Assembly (NCBI GenBank): GCA_018268785.1
Contig: JAFDVY010000030.1
Location: 1-33,488 of the forward strand
DNA: 33,488 nucleotides
DNA from: Acidobacteriota bacterium
Lineage (GTDB): Bacteria > Acidobacteriota > Terriglobia > Acidiferrales > UBA7541
Reading direction: 5' to 3'
Positions 7,296 to 16,317 of the stretch are shown here, piece after piece. Made by a program: the position numbers and the translations under genes. The first letter of the stretch is position 1. Each line of letters opens with the position of its first letter. The notes under the pieces are model-generated. The model was not told the origin of the DNA, made no database searches, and saw nothing but the letters and a program-made list of their open reading frames with translations.

Positions 7296-10200
7296 ATGCT
7301 CTGGCAGATTTTTTCCTTTGAAGTACGCTACTGGCTCCGTTCCTGGATGCTCTGGATTTTCCTGCTCATCCTGACTGCGATGTTTTTCTTCGCCACGGCC
7401 ACCGACTACGTCACCATCGGCGACGCGCTTACCAATACCTACCGCAACGCGCCGTTCGTCATTCAGAATTTCTATTCTTTTGTGGGCCTTCTCGCCATCC
7501 TGATGGCGACCGCGTTCGTCAATTCCGCCGCAGCTCGCGACTTTAACTACAACACCCATCAGATCGTTTTCTCCACGCCCATGCGCCGGTTCGACTTTTT
7601 GATCGGCCGGTTTCTCGGCGCCACCGTTGTCTCGGTAATTCCCACGTTGGGTGTTTCCATTGGGATTCTCCTGGCTAAGCTCATGCCGTGGATCGTCCCC
7701 GAGCGTTGGGGACCCGTCGTTTGGAAAGCTCACTTCGATGGCATTTTCGTTTTCGCGATTCCCAACGCGTTCATCATCGCTTCCATTCTTTTCGCGATTG
7801 CCGTTCTCGCCCGCAATGAGATTGCCGCATTTGTCGGCGCTATCGGCCTTCTGGTCTTGTACGCCGCCACCGATGGCCTTCTTCAGAACGTCGACCGCCA
7901 AAAACTCGGCGCGATCCTGGATCCCTTCGCCATTCGCACCTATTCCTACGTCACCCGCTATTGGACCGTCGCGGACAAGAACACGCTTTCCGTCGGCTTC
8001 TCCGGCTACATGCTCTGGAATCGCCTGCTATGGATTGCAATCGCACTGGCGGTTTTCGTCTTTGCTTATTACCGTTTCAGCTTTACAGAGCGCAAAAAGA
8101 AATCCCGTGCCCAATCCGCCGAACCATCGGCAGCATCGATCGCTGCGCAGCCTTTGCCGGAGGTCAGTTTCAACGATGCGCCTTTCGCCAAGTACCGCGC
8201 CGCAGTCGGCATTCACTTTTGGGGCGTTGCCAAAAGCACCGTCTTCATCGTCATTCTTCTTCTCGCGCTCAGCAATTGTGTTCCTGCACTCGCTTTCAAC
8301 GCGAACCAGCTTTATGGGAACAAGACCTTCCCGGTCACTTACTGGATCCTCGACCTGATCGCTGGCACCTTCTACATGTTCCTTGTAGCCATCATCACCT
8401 ATTTCGCGGGCCTTCTTGTGTGGAAAGACCGCGACACGGGCATGGACGAAATCGTCGATTCCCAGCCCTCGCCTGAATGGGTCTCCTACGCTTCGCGGCT
8501 GACCGCGCTTATGGGGCTCGTTTTCATCATTCTGGCCGTCGTAATGGTTGCCGGCATCGTCGTTCAGGCGGCCATGGGTTATCACCGCTTTCAACTTGCG
8601 CTCTACGTCAAAGATCTGTTCTTCCACAATGGTTCGCTATTTTTCTTCCTTGCTCTTCTCGCGTTCTTTATTCATGTGCTCGCGCCCAGTAAATACCTCG
8701 GCTATTTCTTTTACATCTCCTTTCTTCTTGCCAATCTTTTCATCTGGCGCCCGCTCAACATCGCCAGCAACCTCGTCAAATTCGCCAACCGCCCTCGCAT
8801 CGTTTATTCGGATTTCTTCGCCGATGCGCCTTACCGCGCCGCATGGGATTGGTACGCGCTCTATTGGCTGCTCTTCTGCTCTTTGCTCGCGATTGCCACT
8901 GTCATGTTCTGGCCGCGCGGCAAACAGGCCAAGTGGAGCGAACGATTTGGCAACGCCCGCCTTCGTTTCACCGGAGCCTGGCCTGCGCTTTTTGTGATTT
9001 GTTTTCTTGCGTTTGGTTCCGCCGGTGCGTGGGCCTACTACAACACAAAGGTTCTGAATCGCTATAACGGCCCCAAGGACATCCTCCGCCTCCAGGCCGA
9101 CTACGAAAAAACTTACAAGCCGCTCGAAAAAACGCCCATGCCGCGCCTTCGCGGCATCAAGTACAACATCGAAATTTTTCCCGAACAGCGCAACATGATC
9201 ATGCAGGGCGACGCAGTTCTCCAGAATCCCTCGCCCGCTCCGATTGAAGAAATCCACTTCACTTTGAATCGCCAGTACGAAACGACGATGGATATTCCCG
9301 GCGCCAGCCTCGTCAAGGACGACAAACGCCTTTACTACCGGATCTACAGATTCTCGCCGCCCCTCGCGCCAAACGAATCGCGGACTGCCCACTTCACCGT
9401 CAAAACCAAAACTCGCGGCTTCGAAAACGAAGTCAGCGATCTCACCGTCGTCCAAAACGGGACTTTCTTCAACAATCAAATCGGTCCCATCATCGGCTAC
9501 AGCGCGCAGAATGAGCTCACCGACCCCGCCGACCGCAGGAAGTACGGCCTCGGTGAGCAGGTTCTCATGCCGCCGCTCGAGCGCGACTGCACTGCCGACT
9601 GCATGAACAATTACGGCGCCGGCCACGCCGATTGGATCGACGTCGAAACCACCATCAGCACTTCCGCCGACCAAATCGCTGTTGCGCCCGGCTCTTTGCT
9701 AAATGAATGGCAGCAGGGCGGCCGCCGCTACTTTCACTACAAGCTCGACCATCCCTCGCTCGCTTTTTACTCCTTCATCTCCGCGCGCTACGAAGTGGCC
9801 CGCGAAGACTGGAACGGCATCAAGGTTGAGGTCTACTACCTCAAAGAGCACCCGTGGAATGTTCCGCGCATGCTCAAGTCCGTCGAAAAATCTCTCGACT
9901 ACTGCACCAAGAATTTCGGCCCCTACTATCACAAGGAAGCCCGCATTATCGAATTTCCACGCATCGCAACTTTTGCTCAGGCTTTTCCCGGCACCATGCC
10001 GTACTCCGAATCCATCGGCTTTATCGCCGATTTCGACGATCCGGAAGATATCGACCTCGTTTACTACGTCGTCGCTCACGAAATGGCCCACCAATGGTGG
10101 GCCCACCAGGTCATCGGAGCGAACATGCAGGGCGCCACGCTTCTTTCCGAAACCTTGGCGCAATATTCCGCGCTGATGATCATGGAGAAGGAATATGGCC

Positions 10201-10886
10201 GCGACACCATGCGCAAATTCCTCCGCTATGAAATGGATCGCTATCTTTCTTCACGCGGCCGCGAACTTCACAAAGAGCGCCCGCTGATTAGCGTCGAAGC
10301 CGAACAAGGTTACGTCCACTATCGCAAGGGAAGCCTCGCTGTTTATTACCTGAAGGAGATCATCGGCGAAGAAGCTTTCAACCGCGCGCTGCGCCGTATC
10401 GTCCAGAAATACGCCTATGCGCAGCCGCCCTATCCAACATCCTGGGTTTTGGTCGATGAGTTAAAACGGGAAACCCCGCCCGAGTATCAGTATCTGCTCA
10501 AGGATCTTTTCGAAGACATTACAATCTTTTCGAATCGCACGCTTGAAGCCACCGCGGAAAAACGCCCCGACGGCAAATATGACGTCAAACTCGAAATCGA
10601 GACCCGCAAGTACAAAGCCGACGACAAAGGCAACGAAACCGAAGTCCCGTTCAATGACTGGATTGAAATCGGCGCGTTTGCAAAGCCGGAAAAAGGAAAA
10701 AAATACGGCAGGACTCTCTATCGTCAGCGCCTTCATCTTACTTCTACAAAATCCACGCAGACGTTCACCGTGGACGAATTGCCCGATCAGGCCGGCGTCG
10801 ATCCTTTTCTGCTCTTGATTGATCGCGTTCCTGACGACAACACAAAGCGGCCAACGCTGATAACCACAACAACTTCGGCTCACTAG
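7296..10886 (+). CDS. ABC-2 permease fused to M1-family aminopeptidase
   Basis: One frame of 1196 residues joins two functions. Residues 1 to about 585 contain roughly 12-13 hydrophobic segments in two ABC-2-like halves (about 1-265 and about 310-582), separated by a charged loop. Residues about 600-1196 are an M1 (gluzincin) metallopeptidase. It has HEMAH at 928-932 (Zn His928 and His932, catalytic Glu929) and Glu952 in LLSETLAQ as the third ligand. The canonical GAMEN exopeptidase motif is replaced by GTMPYSES at about 899-906. The gap from His932 to Glu952 is 19 residues, one more than in textbook M1 enzymes. The peptidase should follow the last membrane segment, probably outside the cytoplasm. 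It pairs with the upstream ATPase. The gene ends one base before the stop of the convergent PilZ-like gene. Confidence 0.92.
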   Translation: MLWQIFSFEVRYWLRSWMLWIFLLILTAMFFFATATDYVTIGDALTNTYRNAPFVIQNFYSFVGLLAILMATAFVNSAAARDFNYNTHQIVFSTPMRRFDFLIGRFLGATVVSVIPTLGVSIGILLAKLMPWIVPERWGPVVWKAHFDGIFVFAIPNAFIIASILFAIAVLARNEIAAFVGAIGLLVLYAATDGLLQNVDRQKLGAILDPFAIRTYSYVTRYWTVADKNTLSVGFSGYMLWNRLLWIAIALAVFVFAYYRFSFTERKKKSRAQSAEPSAASIAAQPLPEVSFNDAPFAKYRAAVGIHFWGVAKSTVFIVILLLALSNCVPALAFNANQLYGNKTFPVTYWILDLIAGTFYMFLVAIITYFAGLLVWKDRDTGMDEIVDSQPSPEWVSYASRLTALMGLVFIILAVVMVAGIVVQAAMGYHRFQLALYVKDLFFHNGSLFFFLALLAFFIHVLAPSKYLGYFFYISFLLANLFIWRPLNIASNLVKFANRPRIVYSDFFADAPYRAAWDWYALYWLLFCSLLAIATVMFWPRGKQAKWSERFGNARLRFTGAWPALFVICFLAFGSAGAWAYYNTKVLNRYNGPKDILRLQADYEKTYKPLEKTPMPRLRGIKYNIEIFPEQRNMIMQGDAVLQNPSPAPIEEIHFTLNRQYETTMDIPGASLVKDDKRLYYRIYRFSPPLAPNESRTAHFTVKTKTRGFENEVSDLTVVQNGTFFNNQIGPIIGYSAQNELTDPADRRKYGLGEQVLMPPLERDCTADCMNNYGAGHADWIDVETTISTSADQIAVAPGSLLNEWQQGGRRYFHYKLDHPSLAFYSFISARYEVAREDWNGIKVEVYYLKEHPWNVPRMLKSVEKSLDYCTKNFGPYYHKEARIIEFPRIATFAQAFPGTMPYSESIGFIADFDDPEDIDLVYYVVAHEMAHQWWAHQVIGANMQGATLLSETLAQYSALMIMEKEYGRDTMRKFLRYEMDRYLSSRGRELHKERPLISVEAEQGYVHYRKGSLAVYYLKEIIGEEAFNRALRRIVQKYAYAQPPYPTSWVLVDELKRETPPEYQYLLKDLFEDITIFSNRTLEATAEKRPDGKYDVKLEIETRKYKADDKGNETEVPFNDWIEIGAFAKPEKGKKYGRTLYRQRLHLTSTKSTQTFTVDELPDQAGVDPFLLLIDRVPDDNTKRPTLITTTTSAH

Positions 10887-11231
10887 CTAAGAAACCGGCT
10901 TTTCCCAATCCTCGGGAGGAAACGCCACGGGCCAAAACTTCGGCATCGGCTCATCGAACTCGAAGGCCACCGCTGTGTACCCGCCCGGCGGGTTCTCCAC
11001 GCGTACCACTCGCGCTGGGGCGACCATGCCTGCTTTGTTCAGTAAGCGAAGCGGCTGCCCCGCCAGAACTTCCATTTCGAGTTTCAGCAGTCCGCCATGC
11101 GCATTCACGACGAGCGTATGCGTCTCTTCGCGCATCTTCTCGTGTTGCACCGTTTCCGTCTCGACCACAATGCTCATGCGCAGCATCACGCGTTCGCTGC
11201 GCCGCCGATTTGCTCCTTCGTCAGGGGACAT
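10887..11231 (-). CDS. PilZ-like domain protein
   Basis: A small protein of 114 residues with a PilZ-like layout. It has a basic RRRSER segment at about 9-14 (compare RxxxR), a beta-rich body, and NAHGG at about 48-52 in the place of the (D/N)xSxxG motif. The Ser is His here, so c-di-GMP binding is uncertain. PilZ proteins pass c-di-GMP signals to motility, polysaccharide or secretion systems. The ATG has GGAGAA just upstream. It is convergent with the ABC/M1 gene, their stop codons abutting, and divergent from the kinase gene. Confidence 0.65.
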   Translation of the reverse strand: MSPDEGANRRRSERVMLRMSIVVETETVQHEKMREETHTLVVNAHGGLLKLEMEVLAGQPLRLLNKAGMVAPARVVRVENPPGGYTAVAFEFDEPMPKFWPVAFPPEDWEKPVS

Positions 11232-11411
11232 TTCTCCGCTCTTTCACGCCGCAACCGGGAGCTGGGAGGAGTGAGGTTCGCGGCATTGCCAAAAGAACTC
11301 TTTCAATTCTCCTACGTTTCCAAAAGAAATCGTCAAATAGTTCATGCCGCAGTTTCCGAATGTCAGCCTCGCAGTGGCGCCCTTCACTCTCCCCGCCGCG
11401 TGTGTCTGGGC

Positions 11412-11417
11412 TATAAT
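11412..11417 (+). promoter_or_regulatory. perfect -10 box close to the kinase start
   Basis: TATAAT ends only 10 bases before the kinase ATG at 11428, so a transcript starting about 7 bases downstream would have almost no leader. No convincing -35 is seen at 16-18 bases and no Shine-Dalgarno site lies between. This suggests a leaderless or nearly leaderless mRNA. Confidence 0.5.
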
Positions 11418-11427
11418 TCCCGCGCAC

Positions 11428-14109
11428 ATGACGCGCTGTCTCAACTGTTCCGCCGGACTCTCCGAGGGCAGCCGCTTCTGCTCCTCTTGTGGCCAGCCGG
11501 TGGATTTCCAAGAGCCGACGCTTACCTCCGATTCCAATGTCGCCGCAAATCCAGCTCCTGCGAAACCTCGCACCAATCCTTCCGTCTTCCGTCCGTTGAA
11601 TCTTTCTCCGGGAACCGTTCTAGCCGATCGCTATAGAATCCTCGGGCTTCTCGGTCACGGCGGAATGGGAATGGTTTACAAAGCCGACGACCTGAAGCTT
11701 GGCCAGGTCGTCGCCCTGAAATTTCTTCCGCCTTCCTTTTCTCAACATGTCAGCCGCATCGAACGTTTTCACGCGGAAGTCCGTCTCGCGCGCCAAATCT
11801 CTCATCCCAACGTCTGCCGCGTTTACGATGTCAGCGAAATCGAAGGCCATCATTTCCTTTCGATGGAATATGTGGACGGAGAAGATCTCGCCGCGCTCCT
11901 GTCGCGTATCGGACGCTTGCCCAAGAGCAAAGCGCTCGAAATCGCTCACGAGCTTTGCGCCGGTCTTGCCGCGGCCCACGCAAAAGGCGTCATTCATCGC
12001 GATTTCAAGCCGGCAAACGTGATGATTGATGGCCGCGGCCACGCACGCATCACCGATTTTGGCCTTGCGGTAGAAACACAACAAAGCTCATCGGGCGGGG
12101 AAATCGCCGGCACGCCTGCCTACATGGCGCCCGAACTCTTCGATGGCAAACCTGCCGCGATCCAGAGTGATCTTTACGGTCTTGGGCTTGTTCTTTATGA
12201 AATGCACACAGGCGTTCGCCCGTGGGACGCAGGGTCCTTTGAAGAATGGCGACGCCGCCACACGGAGAGTCTTCCCCCCACACCCTCTTCTCGCGGTTCC
12301 GATCTCGATCCAGCCACGGAGCGTCTGATCCTCCGTTGCCTTGAAAAAAATCCCGCTTCCCGTCCTTCTTCCGCTCTCCAGGCTGTTGCGGCCTTGCCCG
12401 GAAGCAATCCTCTGGCTGCTGCCATCGCCGCCGGAGAGACGCCCTCGCCCGAAATGGTCGCTGCCGCGGGCGAGGAAGGCTCGCTCAGCCCCGCAAAAGC
12501 TTGGAGCTTGCTCTCTGCTGTCGTTGCCGGTTTGCTTTTGGTGATGTTTCTCTCTCAGCGCTCCTTTTTGCCCAATCTCCTGCCCTCCCCAAAATCTCCG
12601 GACGTGCTCTCCGAACTGGCGCGCCAGGTCGCCGCGAAAATTGGCTACAGCGAGCCCGCTTCTGACCGTGCGTTCTGGTTCGATGTCGTTTCAGGCTACT
12701 CCGCATATTCGTCCAAACTGCCGGCATCGCAGCGCTATCGCGGCTTGCAGGATGAGTTTCCCTATCCATTTCAATTTTGGTACCGCCAGAGTCCGTATCC
12801 ATTTCGCACAAACTATCCTTTCCAGGTCACTCTTGAGGATCCTGCTCCCTTTTTTGCAGGTGAGTGGCGCGCCGGTACGGATTCCGCTGGCCGTTTGAAC
12901 TATTTCGCGGCAATTCCGGTTGGCCCTGAAACGTATCCATCCGCGAAGGTTGCCGTCTCTCCCGATTGGGCTTCCCTTTTTGCCGCAGCCGAACTGGATT
13001 ATGGCTCCAGCCGTCCCGTCTCCCCGCGACTTCTCCCCGACGCGCCCTCCGACAAGACCTTTGCATGGGAAACGGAGTCCCACGGCAAGACCTTCCATGT
13101 GGAAGGCGCGACTTATCGTGACAAAATTGTTTTCTTCAAAGTCATTCTTCCATGGGAGCGCCTTGACCACACTGCGCTGGGGAGCCTTAGCCTGGCTTCG
13201 CGCATTAGCTTCGGCTTTTTTGTATTTTTCGTTCTTGCCATCCTCATTGTCGGATATTTCTTTGCACGCAGAAATCTTAAGCAGGGCCGTGGCGATTTGC
13301 AGGGAGCGGTTCGCGTCGCGGCGCTCATTTTTTTCGTCTTTTTTGTCGCCCAGCTTTTGACTGCTCACTACGTCGGCGATCCAGATTGGATCTTTATTGC
13401 ATTCATCCTTTGTTCGGGCGTTGCGCTCACCAATGCGGTTCAATTCGGGCTGCTTTACGTCGCCTTGGAGCCATACATCCGTCGTACTTGGCCGGAGATT
13501 CTGATCTCTTGGAACCGCCTCCTTGCCGGTACCTGGAACAATCCGCTCGTTGGCAGGGATGTTCTTCTCGGTGTGCTCTTCGGGACGGCAATGGCTTTCG
13601 CCTCTATCATTCGCTTCGTTTTGCCCAATTGGTTCAATGTGAACGGAATCGTTGTCGGCTGGCCGGTAAGTCTCAATTGGAGCGATCCCGCGACATTCTT
13701 CGGCAACCTGGCCGGCAATATCCTCGCGATTATGTATGCCATCGGCTCTTTGGCGGTCGTATTCCTTATTTCCAAGCTGACGCACAGCAGGGTCGTCGGA
13801 CTGCTTTTTGGGGCTCTCTTCATGACGGGACCATTCTTTCGCGGAGAAAACTGGCCCGTGGAAATCGCCATCGCAGCCGTACTGGCTCTGCTGTGGCTTG
13901 TCTGTTTGACCCGCGTCGGTCTGCTGTCGCTGTGCGTAGCCCTCTTCGTTTCCGAAGTCCTCAAGAGCGGCGTCGCCACATTCGATTTTTCCCGCTGGTA
14001 CGCCTGGCGAGGCTTGACCGAAATCTGCCTTGTCGCCGCCATTGCTGTTTTCGGCTTTAAAATCGCTTTGGGGAGCAAACCTCTTCTGGGTTCCGCGCTG
14101 GACGATTAG
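11428..14109 (+). CDS. zinc-ribbon Ser/Thr protein kinase with polytopic membrane tail
   Basis: Predicted 893 residues. Residues 4-21 form a CxxC...CxxC zinc ribbon (Cys4, 7, 18, 21). The kinase domain runs from about 68 to 325: glycine loop LGHGGMGMVY, Lys98 in VVALKF, HRD at 190-192 (HRDFKPANVM), DFG at 210-212, GTPAYMAPE before 237. All catalytic residues are present. A membrane segment at about 360-376 is followed by a loop of about 200 residues rich in aromatics and Pro, probably extracytoplasmic, then about nine or ten hydrophobic segments to the C-terminus. Such a tail could sense a membrane signal or transport something. The start at 11428 puts the zinc ribbon first; a longer upstream frame adds only unsupported sequence and would remove the close TATAAT box. 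Confidence 0.88.
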   Translation: MTRCLNCSAGLSEGSRFCSSCGQPVDFQEPTLTSDSNVAANPAPAKPRTNPSVFRPLNLSPGTVLADRYRILGLLGHGGMGMVYKADDLKLGQVVALKFLPPSFSQHVSRIERFHAEVRLARQISHPNVCRVYDVSEIEGHHFLSMEYVDGEDLAALLSRIGRLPKSKALEIAHELCAGLAAAHAKGVIHRDFKPANVMIDGRGHARITDFGLAVETQQSSSGGEIAGTPAYMAPELFDGKPAAIQSDLYGLGLVLYEMHTGVRPWDAGSFEEWRRRHTESLPPTPSSRGSDLDPATERLILRCLEKNPASRPSSALQAVAALPGSNPLAAAIAAGETPSPEMVAAAGEEGSLSPAKAWSLLSAVVAGLLLVMFLSQRSFLPNLLPSPKSPDVLSELARQVAAKIGYSEPASDRAFWFDVVSGYSAYSSKLPASQRYRGLQDEFPYPFQFWYRQSPYPFRTNYPFQVTLEDPAPFFAGEWRAGTDSAGRLNYFAAIPVGPETYPSAKVAVSPDWASLFAAAELDYGSSRPVSPRLLPDAPSDKTFAWETESHGKTFHVEGATYRDKIVFFKVILPWERLDHTALGSLSLASRISFGFFVFFVLAILIVGYFFARRNLKQGRGDLQGAVRVAALIFFVFFVAQLLTAHYVGDPDWIFIAFILCSGVALTNAVQFGLLYVALEPYIRRTWPEILISWNRLLAGTWNNPLVGRDVLLGVLFGTAMAFASIIRFVLPNWFNVNGIVVGWPVSLNWSDPATFFGNLAGNILAIMYAIGSLAVVFLISKLTHSRVVGLLFGALFMTGPFFRGENWPVEIAIAAVLALLWLVCLTRVGLLSLCVALFVSEVLKSGVATFDFSRWYAWRGLTEICLVAAIAVFGFKIALGSKPLLGSALDD

Positions 14110-14204
14110 CTGAAATTCCAGGTTCCTAACCCCTATTTCGCGTGCGGCAAATAACGCCCTTAAGGTATGATAGAGTTTTGATAAACCACTGACTTAGGAA
14201 GAAG

Positions 14205-15170
14205 ATGCCGACTGAATCCAATGGAAAAGTGCTTTTGCGGGTTCGCCCCCGCGGCTTCTGCGCCGGCGTAGTCCGCGCGGTTGATATTGTTGAATTGGCC
14301 CTTGAAGCCTATGGCAATCCGGTCTACGTTCACCACGAAATTGTCCACAACACCTATGTAGTGGAACAACTCCGCCGCCGCGGCGCTATCTTCGTTGAAA
14401 CCATCGAAGAAGTCCCCCATGGCGCGGTTCTGGTTTTCAGCGCTCACGGCGTTCCCCCGCCGGTTCGGGAAGAAGCCAAAGCGCGCAACCTGAAAGTGAT
14501 TGACGCCACCTGCCCGCTCGTCACCAAGGTTCATTTTGAAGCGCTCAAGTTTGCCCGCGAAGATAAGACCATCATCTTGATTGGTCACAAGGACCATCAG
14601 GAAATTATTGGCACTTCCGGCGAAGCTCCCGACCGCACCATCGTCGTAGACTCTGTGGAAGCCGTGGACAAACTCGAAGTCGAGCATCCCGACAAGCTCG
14701 CGTTTCTCACGCAGACTACTTTGAGCATCTACGACACGCAGGAAATTGTCGCTCGCCTCCGCCAGAAATTTCCGAAAATCGTCGGCCCCAAGAGCGACGA
14801 CATCTGCTACGCCACGCAAAATCGCCAGGACGCCGTCGAACAAGTTGCGCAAGACGTCGACCTCATCCTCGTCGTGGGTTCGCAGAATAGCTCCAACTCC
14901 AACCGTCTCGTGGAAGTTGCCGAGCGCCGCGGCGTTAAGGCCGCTCTCATCGACTCGGCTTCAGACATTGATCCAAAATGGCTCGAAGGCGTGAAGAGCG
15001 TCGGCCTCACCGCGGGCGCATCCGCTCCCGAAGTCTTGGTCGAGCAGGTCAGCAAGCGCCTTGCTGAGCACGGCTTTACGGATCAGCGCGATCTCGATTT
15101 GATTCGCGAAGACGTGCGCTTTACGCTTCCGCCGGAACTGGCGACGATCGCGCCCGCTCCGCGCCGTTGA
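14205..15170 (+). CDS. ispH: 4-hydroxy-3-methylbut-2-enyl diphosphate reductase
   Basis: IspH (LytB) catalyses the last step of the MEP pathway, reducing HMBPP to isopentenyl and dimethylallyl diphosphate with an iron-sulfur cluster. The 321 residues fit the family. The three cluster cysteines are Cys19 (RGFCAGV), Cys103 (DATCPLV) and Cys201 (DICYATQNRQ). His44, His81 (SAHGV) and Glu133 (HQEIIG) match the substrate-binding residues. The C-terminal GASAPE motif is present. ATG at 14205 has AGGA upstream. A TATGAT at 14166-14171 could be its -10, without a clear -35. It follows the kinase by 95 bases on the same strand. A REP hairpin lies 14 bases after the stop. Confidence 0.97.
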   Translation: MPTESNGKVLLRVRPRGFCAGVVRAVDIVELALEAYGNPVYVHHEIVHNTYVVEQLRRRGAIFVETIEEVPHGAVLVFSAHGVPPPVREEAKARNLKVIDATCPLVTKVHFEALKFAREDKTIILIGHKDHQEIIGTSGEAPDRTIVVDSVEAVDKLEVEHPDKLAFLTQTTLSIYDTQEIVARLRQKFPKIVGPKSDDICYATQNRQDAVEQVAQDVDLILVVGSQNSSNSNRLVEVAERRGVKAALIDSASDIDPKWLEGVKSVGLTAGASAPEVLVEQVSKRLAEHGFTDQRDLDLIREDVRFTLPPELATIAPAPRR

Positions 15171-15184
15171 AAAGATTTCGTGGT

Positions 15185-15205
15185 GGCCGCTTTCTGAAGC
15201 GGCCC
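15185..15205 (-). repeat. REP hairpin, type 1 (copy a)
   Basis: GGCCGCTT and AAGCGGCC pair around TCTG. Read on the minus strand the core is identical to the copy at 23255-23275, but the CTACAAC tail is missing. It stands 14 bases after the ispH stop. Confidence 0.8.
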
Positions 15206-15295
15206 GCGACTGACGCACGAAAAGTTTGTAGTCGGCAACAGGGGATCATCCGGCCGCGGTCCCGGGCCTGTTAACGCAAACTTCGGGAGAGACTC

Positions 15296-16273
15296 TTGGC
15301 GGTCAAAATAGCCCGTCAGTTGAAGAAGATTGCCTTGATTGGCGCGCCTTCCAGCGCAGCCGCATTTTTGCCTGGCGGTGAAAAAGCTCCGGCAGCTTTG
15401 CGCGCCGCGGGCCTCGTCGAACGCCTGCAATCGGCTGGTTTCGAAGTGGTTGACCACGGCGATTGCGCTCCGCGCCATTTCGCCGATGACGACGAACACC
15501 GACGCGCCCGCAACGTCCCCGAAATTGTCGCCGGTCTCGCCGATTTGAAAACGCGCGCCGAACTCGCCGTAAAAAGCGGTGCGCTCGTCCTTGTTCTCGG
15601 CGGCGATTGCGCGCAAACCATCGGACTGCTGGCTGCCGCGCGCCGTTACTACAAACACCTCGGTCTTTTCTGGATGGATCGCGACGCCGATCTCAATTCC
15701 CCCGCAACCACTCCTTCCGGACGTATTGACGGCATGGTGGTCGCCTGCATCATCGGCAAAGGCGCACCTGAACTGGTTCGCTTCTGGGGCGAACCGCAAC
15801 TTGTTCGTGAACCGGATGTCTATCTCTTCGGAATCGAGCGCCTCGATCCACCCGAGCAGGAATTTCTCTCGAAGTCCCCCATGCGCCACATGCTCTCCGC
15901 GGACGTGCAGCGCAAATCGGCTTCCGCTGCCGCAAAGGATGCCCTCGCTCATCTTCACGCGGACTCTCGCGAGTACGTGGTCCATCTAGACACGGACTCC
16001 ATTGCAAATTCGGAATTCCCGGCCGTCAATGTTCCTGCCGATGGCGGCATGCCATTGGCTGACGTAAAAGCCGCTCTCGCGGAAGCCCTGCGCAGCACCT
16101 TCCTTGTCGGCTTGACCGTCTCCCAATACAACCCTGACAAAGATCCGGATGGCTCCGGTGCCAAAAAGCTGATCGACCTCCTGGTGGAAGCACTCTCAGT
16201 TCGCGCTCAATCCGCGGCCGCGCCTTTGCCAGCGAGTTCTGCGCCAGCCGATTCGCAGACCGCCTCCGAATAA
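15296..16273 (+). CDS. ureohydrolase-fold protein with altered metal site
   Basis: A 325-residue arginase/agmatinase-superfamily protein. The fold signatures are recognisable: GGD at 102-104, WMDRDAD at 126-132, LDTDS at 231-235, SGRIDGM at 141-147, and near the C-terminus SQYNPDKDPDGSGA (compare EYNPxxD). Several ligand positions differ from arginase. GGDH is GGDC (Cys105), DxHxD is DxDxD (Asp128, 130, 132), the substrate-site His of SGNLHG is Asp145, and Glu of EYNP is Gln. A canonical Mn2 arginase site is therefore unlikely, and the substrate is unknown. Start TTG at 15296 is supported by GGGAGA 7 bases upstream. The C-terminus ends in an Ala/Ser/Pro-rich tail. No ureide or polyamine genes are nearby. 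Confidence 0.8.
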   Translation: MAVKIARQLKKIALIGAPSSAAAFLPGGEKAPAALRAAGLVERLQSAGFEVVDHGDCAPRHFADDDEHRRARNVPEIVAGLADLKTRAELAVKSGALVLVLGGDCAQTIGLLAAARRYYKHLGLFWMDRDADLNSPATTPSGRIDGMVVACIIGKGAPELVRFWGEPQLVREPDVYLFGIERLDPPEQEFLSKSPMRHMLSADVQRKSASAAAKDALAHLHADSREYVVHLDTDSIANSEFPAVNVPADGGMPLADVKAALAEALRSTFLVGLTVSQYNPDKDPDGSGAKKLIDLLVEALSVRAQSAAAPLPASSAPADSQTASE

Positions 16274-16317
16274 TCTGTCGTTATATCCTTTGCCGCGCCA
16301 CTACACACGGCTCCTGC

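Noticed and set aside
8637..9674. Antisense ORF of 345 codons inside the permease/M1 gene
   Set aside because: Composition mirrors the real gene; no ribosome site or domain.
12691..13785. Long antisense ORF of 364 codons inside the kinase gene
   Set aside because: It is a shadow of the kinase frame; the protein is low-complexity and charged with no family motif, while the plus-strand frame has all kinase motifs.
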